Source: Kingella sp. (in: b-proteobacteria) (GTDB lineage Bacteria; Pseudomonadota; Gammaproteobacteria; Burkholderiales; Neisseriaceae). From it: a stretch of 28,770 bases of DNA. A program made the translations under genes and the position numbers. Positions 21,169 through 28,770 of this stretch are shown piece after piece (the first letter of the stretch is position 1; every line of letters starts with the position of its first letter). The stretch spans positions 1 to 28,770 of the forward strand of contig NZ_JAUMZV010000028.1 in assembly GCF_030527935.1 (NCBI RefSeq), given 5' to 3'. The notes under the pieces were generated by a model that saw nothing but the letters and a program-made list of their open reading frames with translations, had not been told where the DNA came from and did not search any database.

Positions 21169-23154
21169 CTAAATATCCAACTCGGCTTGGTCGCCTTCGC
21201 GTTCCATCCATGCGCGGCGGCTGGCGGCTTCGCCTTTGCCCATCAGTTTGATGAAGATGTTTTCGGTGTCGCTGCGTTCTAAATCGGGGATGCTCACTTG
21301 CAGCAGGCGACGGGTGTCGGGGTGCAGGGTGGTGTCTTTGAGCTGGTCGGGGTTCATTTCGCCCAAGCCTTTGAAGCGGCTGATGGCGTAGGCGGTGGGC
21401 TTGATGTGTTCTTTGTGCAGCCGCTCCAAAATGCTGTCTAGCTCGGCTTGGTCTAGGGCGTAGAGTTTGCTGGCGGGTTTGTTTTTGCCTTGGGCGTTGA
21501 TGTCTACGCGAAACAGCGGCGGCTGGGCAACGTAGATGTGTCCGTGTTCTATGAGCTTGGGGAAGTGTTTGTAGAACAGGGTGAGCAGCAGCACTTGGAT
21601 GTGCGAGCCGTCCACGTCTGCATCAGATAGGATGGCGATTTTGCCGTAGCGCAGGGTACTTAAATCGGGCTGGTCGTTTGCGCCGTGGGGGTCTATGCCG
21701 ATGGCGACGGAGATGTCGTGGATTTCGGCGTTGCCAAACAGTTGGTCGCGGTGGATTTCAAAGCTGTTGAGCACTTTGCCGCGCAGGGGCAGGATGGCTT
21801 GGGTGTTTTTGTCGCGGGCGAGCTTGGCTGAACCGCCTGCGCTGTCGCCTTCCACTAAAAACAGCTCGTTTTCGCGGATGTCTTCGCTTTCGCAGTCGGT
21901 GAGTTTGCCTGGTAACACAGCAACGCCGCTGCCTTTTTTCTTTTCTATTTTTTTGGTGCTGCGCAGACGGGCTTGGGCTTGTTTGATGGCGAGTTCGGCG
22001 ATTTTTTTGCCGTGTTCTATGTTTTGGTTGAGCCAGAGTTCCAAGGGGTCGCTGCATACGCTGGATACGAGTTTGAGCGCGTCGCGGTTGGTGAGTTTGT
22101 CTTTGGTTTGCCCTTGGAATTGGGGGTCTAGGATGCGGGCGGACAGCACGAAAGCGGCGCGGCTGAATACGTCGTCGCTGTTAAGTTTGACCCCGCGCGG
22201 CAGTAGGTTGTGGTGGTTGATAAAGTTGTTTACGGCGTTGAACATGGCTTGTTTGAGCCCTGCTTCGTGCGTGCCGCCGAGCGGGGTGGGGATGAGATTG
22301 ACGTAGCTTTCGTTGGCGCAGTTGCCGTCTTCTAGCCATGTGAGCGCGAATGCTGCACCTTCGCCTGCGTGGAAGTCTTCGCTGCTGTGGGCAAGGTAGT
22401 TTTCGCTTGCGAAGATGGGCACGGCTTCTTGGGCGTTGGCGAGCAGGTCGTCTAAATAGCTGGGCAAGCCTTGCGGGTAGTGCCATGTTTGGACGATGGG
22501 GTTTTCAGGCTGCCCTTTGTTGGGGCGGGTTAGGCTGACTTCTACGCCTTTGAGCAGCACGGCTTTGGCGCGCAGCAGGCGTTCTAGCTCGGCTAGGTTG
22601 TAGCTGGGGTTTTCAAAATAGCGGGCATCGGGGTACACGCGCACTTCGGTGCCTGTGTCTTTGGCGGCGCAGGTGCCGATTGGGTGTAGGGGTTCTACTA
22701 CATCGCCGCCTGCAAAGGCGATGTGTTGGATTTTGCCTTCGCGCTTGACGGTTACGTCTAGGCGTTGGGATAGGGCGTTGGTTACGGATACGCCTACGCC
22801 GTGCAAGCCGCCTGAAAAGGCGTATGCGCCGCCGCTTTCGGTTTTGTTGAATTTGCCGCCTGCGTGCAGTTGGGTGAACACGAGTTCTACCACGGGCAGA
22901 TGCTCGGTGGGGTGATTGCCTGTGGGGATGCCGCGCCCGTTGTCGCGCACAGTGATGGATTGGTCGGCGTGGATTTCTACGCTGATGCGGGTGGCGTAGC
23001 CGCCTAGGGCTTCATCGGCGGCGTTATCAATGACTTCTTGGATGATGTGGGTGGGGCTGTCGGTGCGGGTGTACATCCCAGGGCGTTCTTTGACGGGTTC
23101 TAGCCCTTTTAGGACTTTGATGCTGGATTCGGTGTAGTGGGGTTGTGGGGACAT
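21169..23154 (-). CDS. parE: DNA topoisomerase IV subunit B ParE
   Basis: The ATPase subunit of topoisomerase IV, which with ParC decatenates daughter chromosomes; a fluoroquinolone and aminocoumarin target. The 661-residue product has the GHKL ATPase motifs (EVIDNAADEAL, RDNGRGIP, SGGLHGVGVSVTNAL), the transducer domain, and the TOPRIM part with EGDSAGG, the PLRGKVLN quinolone-region motif and SDADVDGSHI. The shape FSGGLHGVG and absence of a long insert mark ParE rather than GyrB. A DUS-like core inside (22503-22514) codes QPEN in a surface-like stretch. No good Shine-Dalgarno precedes ATG 23154 (only ACCACC). parC is not in the window. Confidence 0.93.
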   Translation of the reverse strand: MSPQPHYTESSIKVLKGLEPVKERPGMYTRTDSPTHIIQEVIDNAADEALGGYATRISVEIHADQSITVRDNGRGIPTGNHPTEHLPVVELVFTQLHAGGKFNKTESGGAYAFSGGLHGVGVSVTNALSQRLDVTVKREGKIQHIAFAGGDVVEPLHPIGTCAAKDTGTEVRVYPDARYFENPSYNLAELERLLRAKAVLLKGVEVSLTRPNKGQPENPIVQTWHYPQGLPSYLDDLLANAQEAVPIFASENYLAHSSEDFHAGEGAAFALTWLEDGNCANESYVNLIPTPLGGTHEAGLKQAMFNAVNNFINHHNLLPRGVKLNSDDVFSRAAFVLSARILDPQFQGQTKDKLTNRDALKLVSSVCSDPLELWLNQNIEHGKKIAELAIKQAQARLRSTKKIEKKKGSGVAVLPGKLTDCESEDIRENELFLVEGDSAGGSAKLARDKNTQAILPLRGKVLNSFEIHRDQLFGNAEIHDISVAIGIDPHGANDQPDLSTLRYGKIAILSDADVDGSHIQVLLLTLFYKHFPKLIEHGHIYVAQPPLFRVDINAQGKNKPASKLYALDQAELDSILERLHKEHIKPTAYAISRFKGLGEMNPDQLKDTTLHPDTRRLLQVSIPDLERSDTENIFIKLMGKGEAASRRAWMEREGDQAELDI

Positions 23155-23525
23155 GGTGGTTTTTGGGGTGTATCAATAAAGAGGGGTATTTTACTAAAAA
23201 TTGTTTCAGGCTGCTTTTTGGGGTGCAGCCTGAAAATGGTGGTGGCAATTTAGGGTGGGCAACGAGTTGCCTGACCTACGGGTTAAACCATGTGCACGGC
23301 TTGCCAGCAAGCCGTAGGGAGCGCGAGTTGGCGTTTCACGCTGCTCAAGCATTCGCGCTCGCGTTTAGGCAGCCTGAAAAGGGGGTGGTGCTTTGTGGTT
23401 GGCTTGGGGGTGTAAAGTGGTAGGGTGCGTTGTTGGACAAGCGCACGCTTTTTTCCGAAAAAAGGATGCTCCGTTCGGCTGGACGTAGGGGAATGGGTGG
23501 CAGTAGTAAACGGTTGTGATGGGTT

Positions 23526-23603
23526 AGGCAGCCTGAAATTCAATCTATCCAGTAAAAAAAATCGTTTGGCTCAATCCAAACGGTTTTGTTTTTCAGGCTG
23601 TCT
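23526..23603. repeat. 78-bp DUS-bounded hairpin cassette (copy 2)
   Basis: AGGCAGCCTGAA at the left, then CAATCTATCC, an A-run, an inner hairpin (CGTTTGG...CCAAACG), GGTTTTGTTTTTCAGGCTGTCT. On the minus strand the hairpin is followed by eight Ts, a classic terminator form in the direction of scpA and parE. Confidence 0.7.
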
Positions 23604-23644
23604 TGGGATTGGATGATTGTTGGATTGATGATGTTGAATTGTTT

Positions 23645-23690
23645 TTCAGGCTGCCTTTGGTTACACGCAAACACTCAAAGGCAGCCTGAA
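23645..23690 (-). terminator. DUS-pair terminator after scpA
   Basis: TTCAGGCTGCCT (23645-23656) and AGGCAGCCTGAA (23679-23690), extended by TTT/AAA-type bases, 18 bases past the scpA stop. Confidence 0.7.
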
Positions 23691-23707
23691 AGGGTTTTGA
23701 AAGGGTT

Positions 23708-24508
23708 TTATGTAATGGCTGGGCGATGGTTTTGCGTTTGGCTTTGCGTTAGGGCGATTTCTATTTCGCCAAACTGATTTTCTTGGCGCACCAGCACCAA
23801 ACCTTCTTTGACCAGCTCCAACAGGGCGATGAAGTTGACGACAACGTGGGCGGCTCCCAGCTCGGGCTGGAAGAGTTGGGAAAAGGCGCAGTTTGCTTGG
23901 GCGTTGAGCTGGCGCAGGATGGCACTCATGCGTTCGCGCACGGAGATGGCTTCGTGTTCTACTTGGTGGCTTTGGTTGTGTTTGACGCGGGAAAGGATGC
24001 GCAGCCATGCTTGGGTCAGGTCGGCAAGTTGCACTTCGGGCAGGCGTTGTTCGGCGGCGATTTCCAGCGGCAGGTACGCCCAGCCGAAGTCGCGTCCTGC
24101 GCGGGGGAGCGCGTCTAGCCCTTGGGCGGCGAGTTTCATTTGTTCGTAGGCGAGCAGGCGTTGGACGAGTTCGGCGCGGGGGTCGGCTTCGGGTTCGTCG
24201 TTTTCAGGCTGCGTTTGCGGCAGCAGCAGGCGGGATTTGATTTCTATGAGCACGGCGGCCATCAGCAGGTATTCGGCGGCAAGGTCAAATTGGTGGGTTT
24301 CCATTTGGTTGATGTAGCCAAGGTATTGCTCGGTGATGTGCAGCATGGGGATGTCTAGCACGTCTAGGTTTTGTTTGCGGATAAGGTATAGCAATAGGTC
24401 TAGCGGGCCTTCAAAGCTGGTGAGCACGACTTGCAGGGCTTGGGGGGGGATGAATAGGTCTTTGGGTAGGTCGGTTACGGGTTGTCCGAATAGGTAGGCG
24501 ATGGTCAT
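23708..24508 (-). CDS. scpA: Segregation and condensation protein A ScpA
   Basis: The kleisin subunit of the SMC-ScpA-ScpB condensin that compacts and separates chromosomes. With ATG at 24508 the product has 266 residues; a longer form from TTG 24550 is possible but its proline-rich extension is not family-like. The N-terminal SMC-binding helices contain the hallmark FEGPLDLLLYLIRKQNLDVLDIPM and EYLLMAAVLIEIKSRLLLP; the C-terminal winged helix (FSQLF...VVNFIALLELVKEGLV) binds the other SMC head. A DUS-like core codes QPEN after the LLLP block. scpB is not adjacent. Upstream is repeat-rich non-coding DNA. Confidence 0.92.
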   Translation of the reverse strand: MTIAYLFGQPVTDLPKDLFIPPQALQVVLTSFEGPLDLLLYLIRKQNLDVLDIPMLHITEQYLGYINQMETHQFDLAAEYLLMAAVLIEIKSRLLLPQTQPENDEPEADPRAELVQRLLAYEQMKLAAQGLDALPRAGRDFGWAYLPLEIAAEQRLPEVQLADLTQAWLRILSRVKHNQSHQVEHEAISVRERMSAILRQLNAQANCAFSQLFQPELGAAHVVVNFIALLELVKEGLVLVRQENQFGEIEIALTQSQTQNHRPAIT

Positions 24509-24549
24509 GGGTGGGGGGGCGGTATGGTTGCCAGTGGTGGGGGTAAGCA

Positions 24550-24578
24550 ATGGTGGGCAACGAGTTGCCCACCCTACG
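24550..24578. repeat. GTGGGCAACGAGTTGCCCAC palindrome
   Basis: A 20-base core hairpin followed by CCTACG. Same family as 20985-21056 and 23251-23282. Confidence 0.7.
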
Positions 24579-24616
24579 AGAGTTAGGATGAGAGTGGTTG
24601 TTTAACCTGCCACCCC

Positions 24617-24653
24617 CATCCTAACCTTCCCCCGCCAGCGGGAGAAGGAATAG
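24617..24653. repeat. 37-bp imperfect palindromic repeat (copy 2)
   Basis: CATCCTAACCTTCCCCCGCC followed by AGCGGGAGAAGGAATAG; aligns with the reverse complement of 14041-14077. Confidence 0.6.
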
Positions 24654-24814
24654 ATTGGTTTTCAACCTTGCGCGTTGCGCTGCGGTATAACCATTTATAC
24701 CCAAATCAAAGACTTGGACAAATGGATAAGGCTGCCTTTGGTTGATGGCGAGCGGGTGGCGACGAGCCGTCACCGCTCCATTGGGTGCTGTTTCATTTTC
24801 AGGCTGCCTTTGGG

Positions 24815-27800
24815 TTAATCAAGGTCTAGCGCGGCAAGGCAATCAGCTAGGTGGGCGAATAGGTTTTCGGTTAGGTGGCGGAAGGTGGGGCTGTTGATGG
24901 GGGGTTCTTCGTCTCGTCCGTAGATGAGTTTGGTTTCGGGGTAGTCGGCTTGGGGGAAGCCGTTGTAGCCTTGGTGGTACACGCTGTGGGCTTTGTTTTG
25001 GGCGGCATCCCAGTTTTGGGTTTTGGTGTGGTAGGCGATGGCGGCGGCTAGGGTTACGCGGGGGAAGAAGGGGATGGGGTGGTGTTGTCCTTGTTGGTAG
25101 GCGGCGAGCCATTGGGCTAGGGTGGCTTGGGCGGCGGGTTGGGCGATGGGGGGCAGGGTGATGCTTTGGTGTAGGGCGATGTAGTGGGTGGGCTGGGCGG
25201 TGGTTTGCGGGGAGACTGCGCTGTATATCAGGTGGCGCAGCAGGAGTTCTATGCTGTCGCTGGCTTGGAGTTTGGCTTGGGTGTTGTGGTTGGGGAGAAA
25301 TTGGTGGGCGTAAAGGATTTGTCCGTGTTGGTGGTTGTGGTTTAGGGTGTAGTGCAGCGTGCCTGTGGGCAGTTTCAGGCTGCCTGTGTGGTCGCTTTGG
25401 CGGGGGCTGTGGATGAGTGCGCCGTCTAGTTGGGCGGCGGCGATGGCTTGTTCTTGGGCGATTAGGTGGTTGAATGCGCCTGTGGGCAGTTGGCTTTGGG
25501 CGGTTAGGGTGGTGGCTAGGGCGGCAAAGTCTTGGTGGTGTTGGCGGGCTTGGGTGTAGGCGGTGTCTAGTTGGCGGGGGTTGTCGATGGTGAAGGGTTC
25601 GCTGCTGGGGTGGGCGGCTTGGGTGTGTGGGGCTTGCCAGCCTAGGGCGCGTTTGAGCCATTGGCGGTTGGGGTTGCGCCAGTATTGTAGAAAGGTGGCT
25701 TGGGGAATTTCAGGCTGCTCTTGTGTTTCGGGGGCGGTGTAGTTTTGCAGGAATGGGGCAGCGGGGGGCTGGGGGTTGCTGAGTGCTTGGGCGTAGTCTT
25801 GGCGGGTGCTGATGAGTTTGGTGGTGCGGGTTTGGGTTTTCAGGCTGCCTGTGTAGTATTGGGTGGAGAAGGGTTGCAGGGGGTGATGGGTTATCCAATG
25901 TTGGTTAAGCTGGTTGGCGGGGATTTGGGTGAGCGCGGCGATGGTGTCAATAAGCTCGCCGATGAGCGTGCTGGGGGCGCGTTCTTCGTCGGTGCGGATG
26001 TCTTTGCCGATGTAGGACAGATACAGCACTTCGCGGGCGGATAGGATGGCTTCTAGGAACAGATAGCGGTCGTCGTCGCGGCGGGCGCGGTCGCCTTTTT
26101 GCGGGTGTTGGGCGATAAGGTCGTAGGGCGCGGCTTTGGTGTTGCGGGGGTAGTCGCCGTCGTTTAAGCCCAGTAGGCAGATGGCTTTAAAGGGCAGGCT
26201 GCGCATGGGCACCATGCTGCATATGGTGATGCCGCCGCGCAAGAAGCCTGCGTCGTCTTGGTTGGTTAGGTATTGGTTTAGGTGTTGGATGGCGATGGTT
26301 TGGTCTATGGCTTGGGTGTAGTGGGCGGTTTGGGCTTCGTTTTGCCAGTTGGCTAGGGCGGTTTCTAGCTGTTGGTGGGCTTGGTGGTCGGCATCGCTTT
26401 GCGGGGTAATCAGGTCGCTGATTAGGCTGTGGATGCGTTCGTTCCATTGCGGGATGCTGGCGGGGGTTTGCCATTGGTTTTGATGGTGGATAAGGGTGGA
26501 CACCAATGCGGCGAAGTGGCTTAGGGTGTCTTGATGATTGGGGTTGCTGCTGTGGGGGGCGATGTTGTGCCAAATGGGGTTTTGTGGGTTTTCAGGCAGC
26601 ATCAAGCCGAGCACAAGACGGTCTAGCCCCTGTTGCCATGTGTATTGGGCGTTGGGCTGGCTGCTGTGTTGGCTGCGTTGGGCGGCATCGCTGCCCCAGC
26701 GGATGTTGAGTGTGGCAATGGTGTCGTGGATAAGCGGCAGGTCGCTGCGGGTGAGCTGGTGGCTGGCGAGAATCAGGTCGTTATCCAGCAGGGCGATGAG
26801 TTTGTCGGCTTCAAAGCGGCTGTTGAGCAGGGCAAGGGTTTGCGCTAGGGCATCCAGCAGCGGTTGGCGGTGGGCGATTTGGGTGTCGGATAGGGTGTAG
26901 GGCAGGGGGTGGGGGCTGTGTTTGCCAAAGATGGCTTCTATATAGGGGGTGTAGGGTTCTATGTGGGGGGTGAGAATGGCGATGTCGTGCGGCTGCCAAT
27001 CAGAGTGTTGGGCGAGCAGCACGAGCAGTTGGTCTTTTAGTATTTGCAATTCACGCAGCGGGCTGTGCGCGCTGTGGATTTGGATGCTGGGGTCGGCGTT
27101 AAGTTGGGCAAGGGCGATGTTTTGCTGATGGGCTAGGTGGATGGGTTGGATGGCGGCTGGTTCGGGCGGGGACGGTAAGGCATCAAGGCAGCCTGAAAAT
27201 AGGTCGGAGTTGGTGTTTTGAGGGATGTTTTCGGTGTTGAAGCCTTCGGCTTTCAGGCTGCCTTGATAGGCAGCAAGTGCGGTTTGATATGACTGATTAA
27301 GCTGCGATAAGGCAGCCTGAAAATGGGGTTGGCTGCGCGCATAGTCTTGATGCTCGGCAAGCCAGTCGTTTGCATGAGCGGTTTCGGGCAGGGTTTGCGT
27401 TTGAATTTGATGCTGAATGCTGTGCAACAGGCTGGGCGATTGGGGGGCATCGGTGTAGGAAGCAAGGTCTAGCTGGGCTTCAACTTCGGCAAGCTCGTTA
27501 AAAAAATCGCGCCCTTGCTTGCCCAACGAAGCAAGCAGCGGATGCCCTTGTTGGCTTAAATCGGCGGTTTGAGTTTGGCGCAGAATTTGCGCAGGCTCAA
27601 TGATGTTGCCCCAGTATTCTTGGCTGGGGTTGAGCGCGAAAATATGCACTTCGCGGTGCAGCGCAAGCTGGGCGAGCAGTTGCAAATACATGGGCGCAAG
27701 CGTGGCGATGCCGAACACAAAATAGCGTTTGGGCAGGCGCGGATTGGGGCTGGCGAGCGATTGCATCAGCGTGCGCCACAGTTGCACGCGATGTGGCGCG

Positions 27801-28360
27801 CCTTGCTTGCCATCATCCAGATATTGCCAAAGCTGGGCTTGCCAAATTTGCTGCGCCGCGCTGCGGCTGTGCGCCAGCTCGGCGACCAGTTTGCCCGCCG
27901 CCCATGTTTCTATCCAATTAGGGCGGTACACCAAATATTGGTCAAACACATCAGCAAGCTGCCCCGCAAGCTGATAGGCAGCGTAATCGCCATTGTTGAG
28001 ATACGGCGCAAGAGCTTGACGCGCGGCGGCAAAATCGGGAGATTGCGCGAACTCGGCGGATTGAAACAGCGCGAGCAGCCGCCAGCGCATCACTTCGGAT
28101 GAAAACGGGCTGAGCGCGGGAATATCGGGCATGGCTTCGCGCATCAACCGCCACGCTAAGCCCGCAGGCAGGCTGAAATGCAGATTGGCAGCGATGCCCG
28201 TTTCGCGGGCAAGGTATTGGCTGATATAGCGGCGCATCCCTTGGCTTTGGACAACGATTTCTTCGGCAGCAAACGGGCTTTCCAACGGCGCGACTTGTTG
28301 AATGCGCGCGAGCATTTGGGCGATGTCTTCAAGGCGGTTGGATTGGTAGAGATGGAGCAT
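24815..28360 (-). CDS. recC: Exodeoxyribonuclease V gamma subunit RecC
   Basis: Part of RecBCD, which resects double-strand breaks, recognises Chi-like sites and loads RecA; it matters for natural transformation in Neisseriaceae. The 1181-residue product begins MLHLYQSNRLEDIAQMLA and has the RecC blocks VQSQGMRRYISQYLA near 57-71, LPAGLAWRLM near 85-94, LPKRYFVFGIATLAPMYLQLL, and GGITICSMVPMRSLPFKAICLLGLNDGDYPR in the middle, followed by YLFLEAILSAREVLYLSYIG. It is longer than E. coli RecC (1122). Three DUS copies (27186-27321) code a low-complexity linker with GSLKAEGFN and FSGCLDALP; two more lie at 25374-25385 and 25839-25850 (GSLK). Composition changes sharply at that linker. recB and recD are absent from the window. 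Confidence 0.93.
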   Translation of the reverse strand: MLHLYQSNRLEDIAQMLARIQQVAPLESPFAAEEIVVQSQGMRRYISQYLARETGIAANLHFSLPAGLAWRLMREAMPDIPALSPFSSEVMRWRLLALFQSAEFAQSPDFAAARQALAPYLNNGDYAAYQLAGQLADVFDQYLVYRPNWIETWAAGKLVAELAHSRSAAQQIWQAQLWQYLDDGKQGAPHRVQLWRTLMQSLASPNPRLPKRYFVFGIATLAPMYLQLLAQLALHREVHIFALNPSQEYWGNIIEPAQILRQTQTADLSQQGHPLLASLGKQGRDFFNELAEVEAQLDLASYTDAPQSPSLLHSIQHQIQTQTLPETAHANDWLAEHQDYARSQPHFQAALSQLNQSYQTALAAYQGSLKAEGFNTENIPQNTNSDLFSGCLDALPSPPEPAAIQPIHLAHQQNIALAQLNADPSIQIHSAHSPLRELQILKDQLLVLLAQHSDWQPHDIAILTPHIEPYTPYIEAIFGKHSPHPLPYTLSDTQIAHRQPLLDALAQTLALLNSRFEADKLIALLDNDLILASHQLTRSDLPLIHDTIATLNIRWGSDAAQRSQHSSQPNAQYTWQQGLDRLVLGLMLPENPQNPIWHNIAPHSSNPNHQDTLSHFAALVSTLIHHQNQWQTPASIPQWNERIHSLISDLITPQSDADHQAHQQLETALANWQNEAQTAHYTQAIDQTIAIQHLNQYLTNQDDAGFLRGGITICSMVPMRSLPFKAICLLGLNDGDYPRNTKAAPYDLIAQHPQKGDRARRDDDRYLFLEAILSAREVLYLSYIGKDIRTDEERAPSTLIGELIDTIAALTQIPANQLNQHWITHHPLQPFSTQYYTGSLKTQTRTTKLISTRQDYAQALSNPQPPAAPFLQNYTAPETQEQPEIPQATFLQYWRNPNRQWLKRALGWQAPHTQAAHPSSEPFTIDNPRQLDTAYTQARQHHQDFAALATTLTAQSQLPTGAFNHLIAQEQAIAAAQLDGALIHSPRQSDHTGSLKLPTGTLHYTLNHNHQHGQILYAHQFLPNHNTQAKLQASDSIELLLRHLIYSAVSPQTTAQPTHYIALHQSITLPPIAQPAAQATLAQWLAAYQQGQHHPIPFFPRVTLAAAIAYHTKTQNWDAAQNKAHSVYHQGYNGFPQADYPETKLIYGRDEEPPINSPTFRHLTENLFAHLADCLAALDLD
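25374..25385 (-). repeat. DUS inside recC
   Basis: Perfect TTCAGGCTGCCT on the plus strand; with the one at 25839-25850 it codes TGSLK in recC, in two places of the C-terminal third. Confidence 0.75.
27186..27321. repeat. Cluster of three DUS copies inside recC
   Basis: Perfect copies at 27186-27197 (+), 27252-27263 (-) and 27310-27321 (+), in 136 bases of coding sequence. In the protein they yield FSGCLD, GSLK and HFQAAL. Confidence 0.8.
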
Positions 28361-28770
28361 GATGGCGCAAGCGGGGATGGATGGCGATGGGGGTGGATTA
28401 TAGATTAGGCAGCCTGAAAGTGGGGTAAATGGTTTTCAGGCTGCTCTTTGATAAACAAAAAACGCGATTTAGCATACTCAAACGCTAAATCGTGTTGAAA
28501 ACATCCATAACAAGACATACAGCCTATTTTTTAAGAACCTGTATTCACTATTTTCATAGGCAGATTTTATGACATAAAAGCGCGGATACAAGGCAAAAAG
28601 CGCAGCAAGGTTGGACACCTTGCGAGCATTTTTAACGCAGTAGGCGCGTTTTTAGGGCATAAAAGATGTCTATGGAAATAGTGAATACAGGTTCTAAGAT
28701 ATGCCTCCTATTTTCACCTAAATACTCCGCCCACCCATATCCCGATTTCTCTCCATCGCCTGTCGTTGCT
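28361..28770. other. Spacer upstream of recC to the window end
   Basis: No gene is seen. It holds a DUS (28407-28418) with an imperfect partner (28435-28446), an AT-rich stretch with the small inverted repeat CGATTTAGC...GCTAAATCG near 28463-28489, and the second 160-bp element. The recC promoter was not identified. Confidence 0.6.
28535..28694. repeat. 160-bp MITE-like inverted-repeat element (copy B)
   Basis: Ends GAACCTGTATTCACTATTTT and ...ATAGTGAATACAGGTTC, flanked by TAA on both sides (28532-28534, 28695-28697). It has the same length as 17220-17379 and is inverted relative to it: GATACAAGGCAAAAAGCGCA here matches the complement there. Confidence 0.8.

Larger units (their letters stand above)
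23155..23707. other. 553-base spacer between parE and scpA, repeats only
   Basis: No gene. It holds a near-DUS pair (about 23203-23234), a decayed GTGGGCAAC palindrome (23251-23282), a CGGCTTGCCAGCAAGCCG hairpin (near 23297-23314), an isolated DUS (23367-23378), the second 78-bp cassette (23526-23603) and the scpA terminator (23645-23690). The parE promoter should be just right of 23154 but is not clear. Confidence 0.6.
24509..24814. other. Spacer between recC and scpA
   Basis: No gene. Holds a GTGGGCAACGAGTTGCCCAC palindrome (24550-24578), a 37-bp repeat (24617-24653) related to 14041-14077, a fragment like the DUS-linked element (GGTGGCGACGAGCCGTCACC near 24756-24775, then GCTCCATT) and a DUS (24798-24809) next to the recC stop. 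Confidence 0.6.

Noticed and set aside
24509..24550. TTG start for a longer ScpA
   Set aside because: Adds a proline-rich stretch not seen in the family; ATG 24508 places the conserved helices at the usual distance.
24843..25661. 272-residue frame on the minus strand overlapping recC
   Set aside because: Proline-, arginine- and histidine-rich composition typical of an off-frame reading of C-rich coding DNA; recC is unambiguous there.
1..28770. tRNA, rRNA, prophage or complete insertion sequence
   Set aside because: No cloverleaf with CCA-type end, rRNA-like stretch, phage structural gene or transposase was recognised; a covariance-model scan would be needed to exclude small RNAs.

Overview
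The window looks like chromosomal DNA from a member of the Neisseriaceae, most likely a Kingella-type species. The main evidence is the 12-mer AGGCAGCCTGAA and its complement TTCAGGCTGCCT. I count about 50 perfect copies by eye, roughly one per 550 bases, which is the DNA uptake sequence (DUS) dialect known from Kingella. Gene order fits too: fur-bamE-dapB is a Neisseria-type arrangement, and ybeD-lipB-lipA are grouped. Base composition looks like mid-50s percent G+C (by eye). Species cannot be fixed from the sequence alone. No rRNA, tRNA, CRISPR array, complete insertion sequence or prophage was found.

Layout. 1-4063 (minus strand): a MoeB/ThiF-type E1-like enzyme, a CobW/COG0523 GTPase, glutamate-cysteine ligase and a 61-residue ribbon-helix-helix protein. 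4302-12081 (plus strand): MltB lytic transglycosylase, a frameshifted unknown gene, a PlsC-type acyltransferase, a YgjP-like metallopeptidase, a lipoprotein HtrA/DegQ protease, then the lipoate cluster (YbeD, LipB, an SDR dehydrogenase, LipA). 12348-14757 (minus): a DASS-family anion transporter and Fur. 15076-17219 (plus): BamE, DapB and PssA. 17507-18156 (minus): a VapBC toxin-antitoxin pair. 18358-20353 (plus): aspartate kinase and a secreted protein with an SH3-like start. 20662-28360 (minus): a small lipoprotein, ParE, ScpA and RecC.

Most genes are core housekeeping genes: envelope building (MltB, PlsC, PssA, BamE, HtrA), lysine/diaminopimelate synthesis (LysC, DapB), protein lipoylation (LipB, LipA), iron control (Fur), glutathione synthesis, and chromosome segregation and repair (ParE, ScpA, RecC). 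The unusual content is in the spacers. They are filled with short repeats of several families: DUS inverted pairs that double as terminators; 107-bp elements bounded by two dRS3-type 20-mers; a DUS-linked inverted-repeat family carrying TTTTGCAAAGGTTTCA ends; two 160-bp elements flanked by TAA on both sides; two 78-bp DUS-bounded hairpin cassettes; a 139-bp imperfect inverted repeat; and GTGGGCAAC palindromes. None encodes a transposase here, so they look like MITE-like, non-autonomous elements.

DUS copies also enter coding sequence. They supply the stop codons of two neighbouring genes and the second zinc-binding CxxC of the MoeB-like protein. Three sit together in recC exactly where the strand composition of that gene changes sharply.
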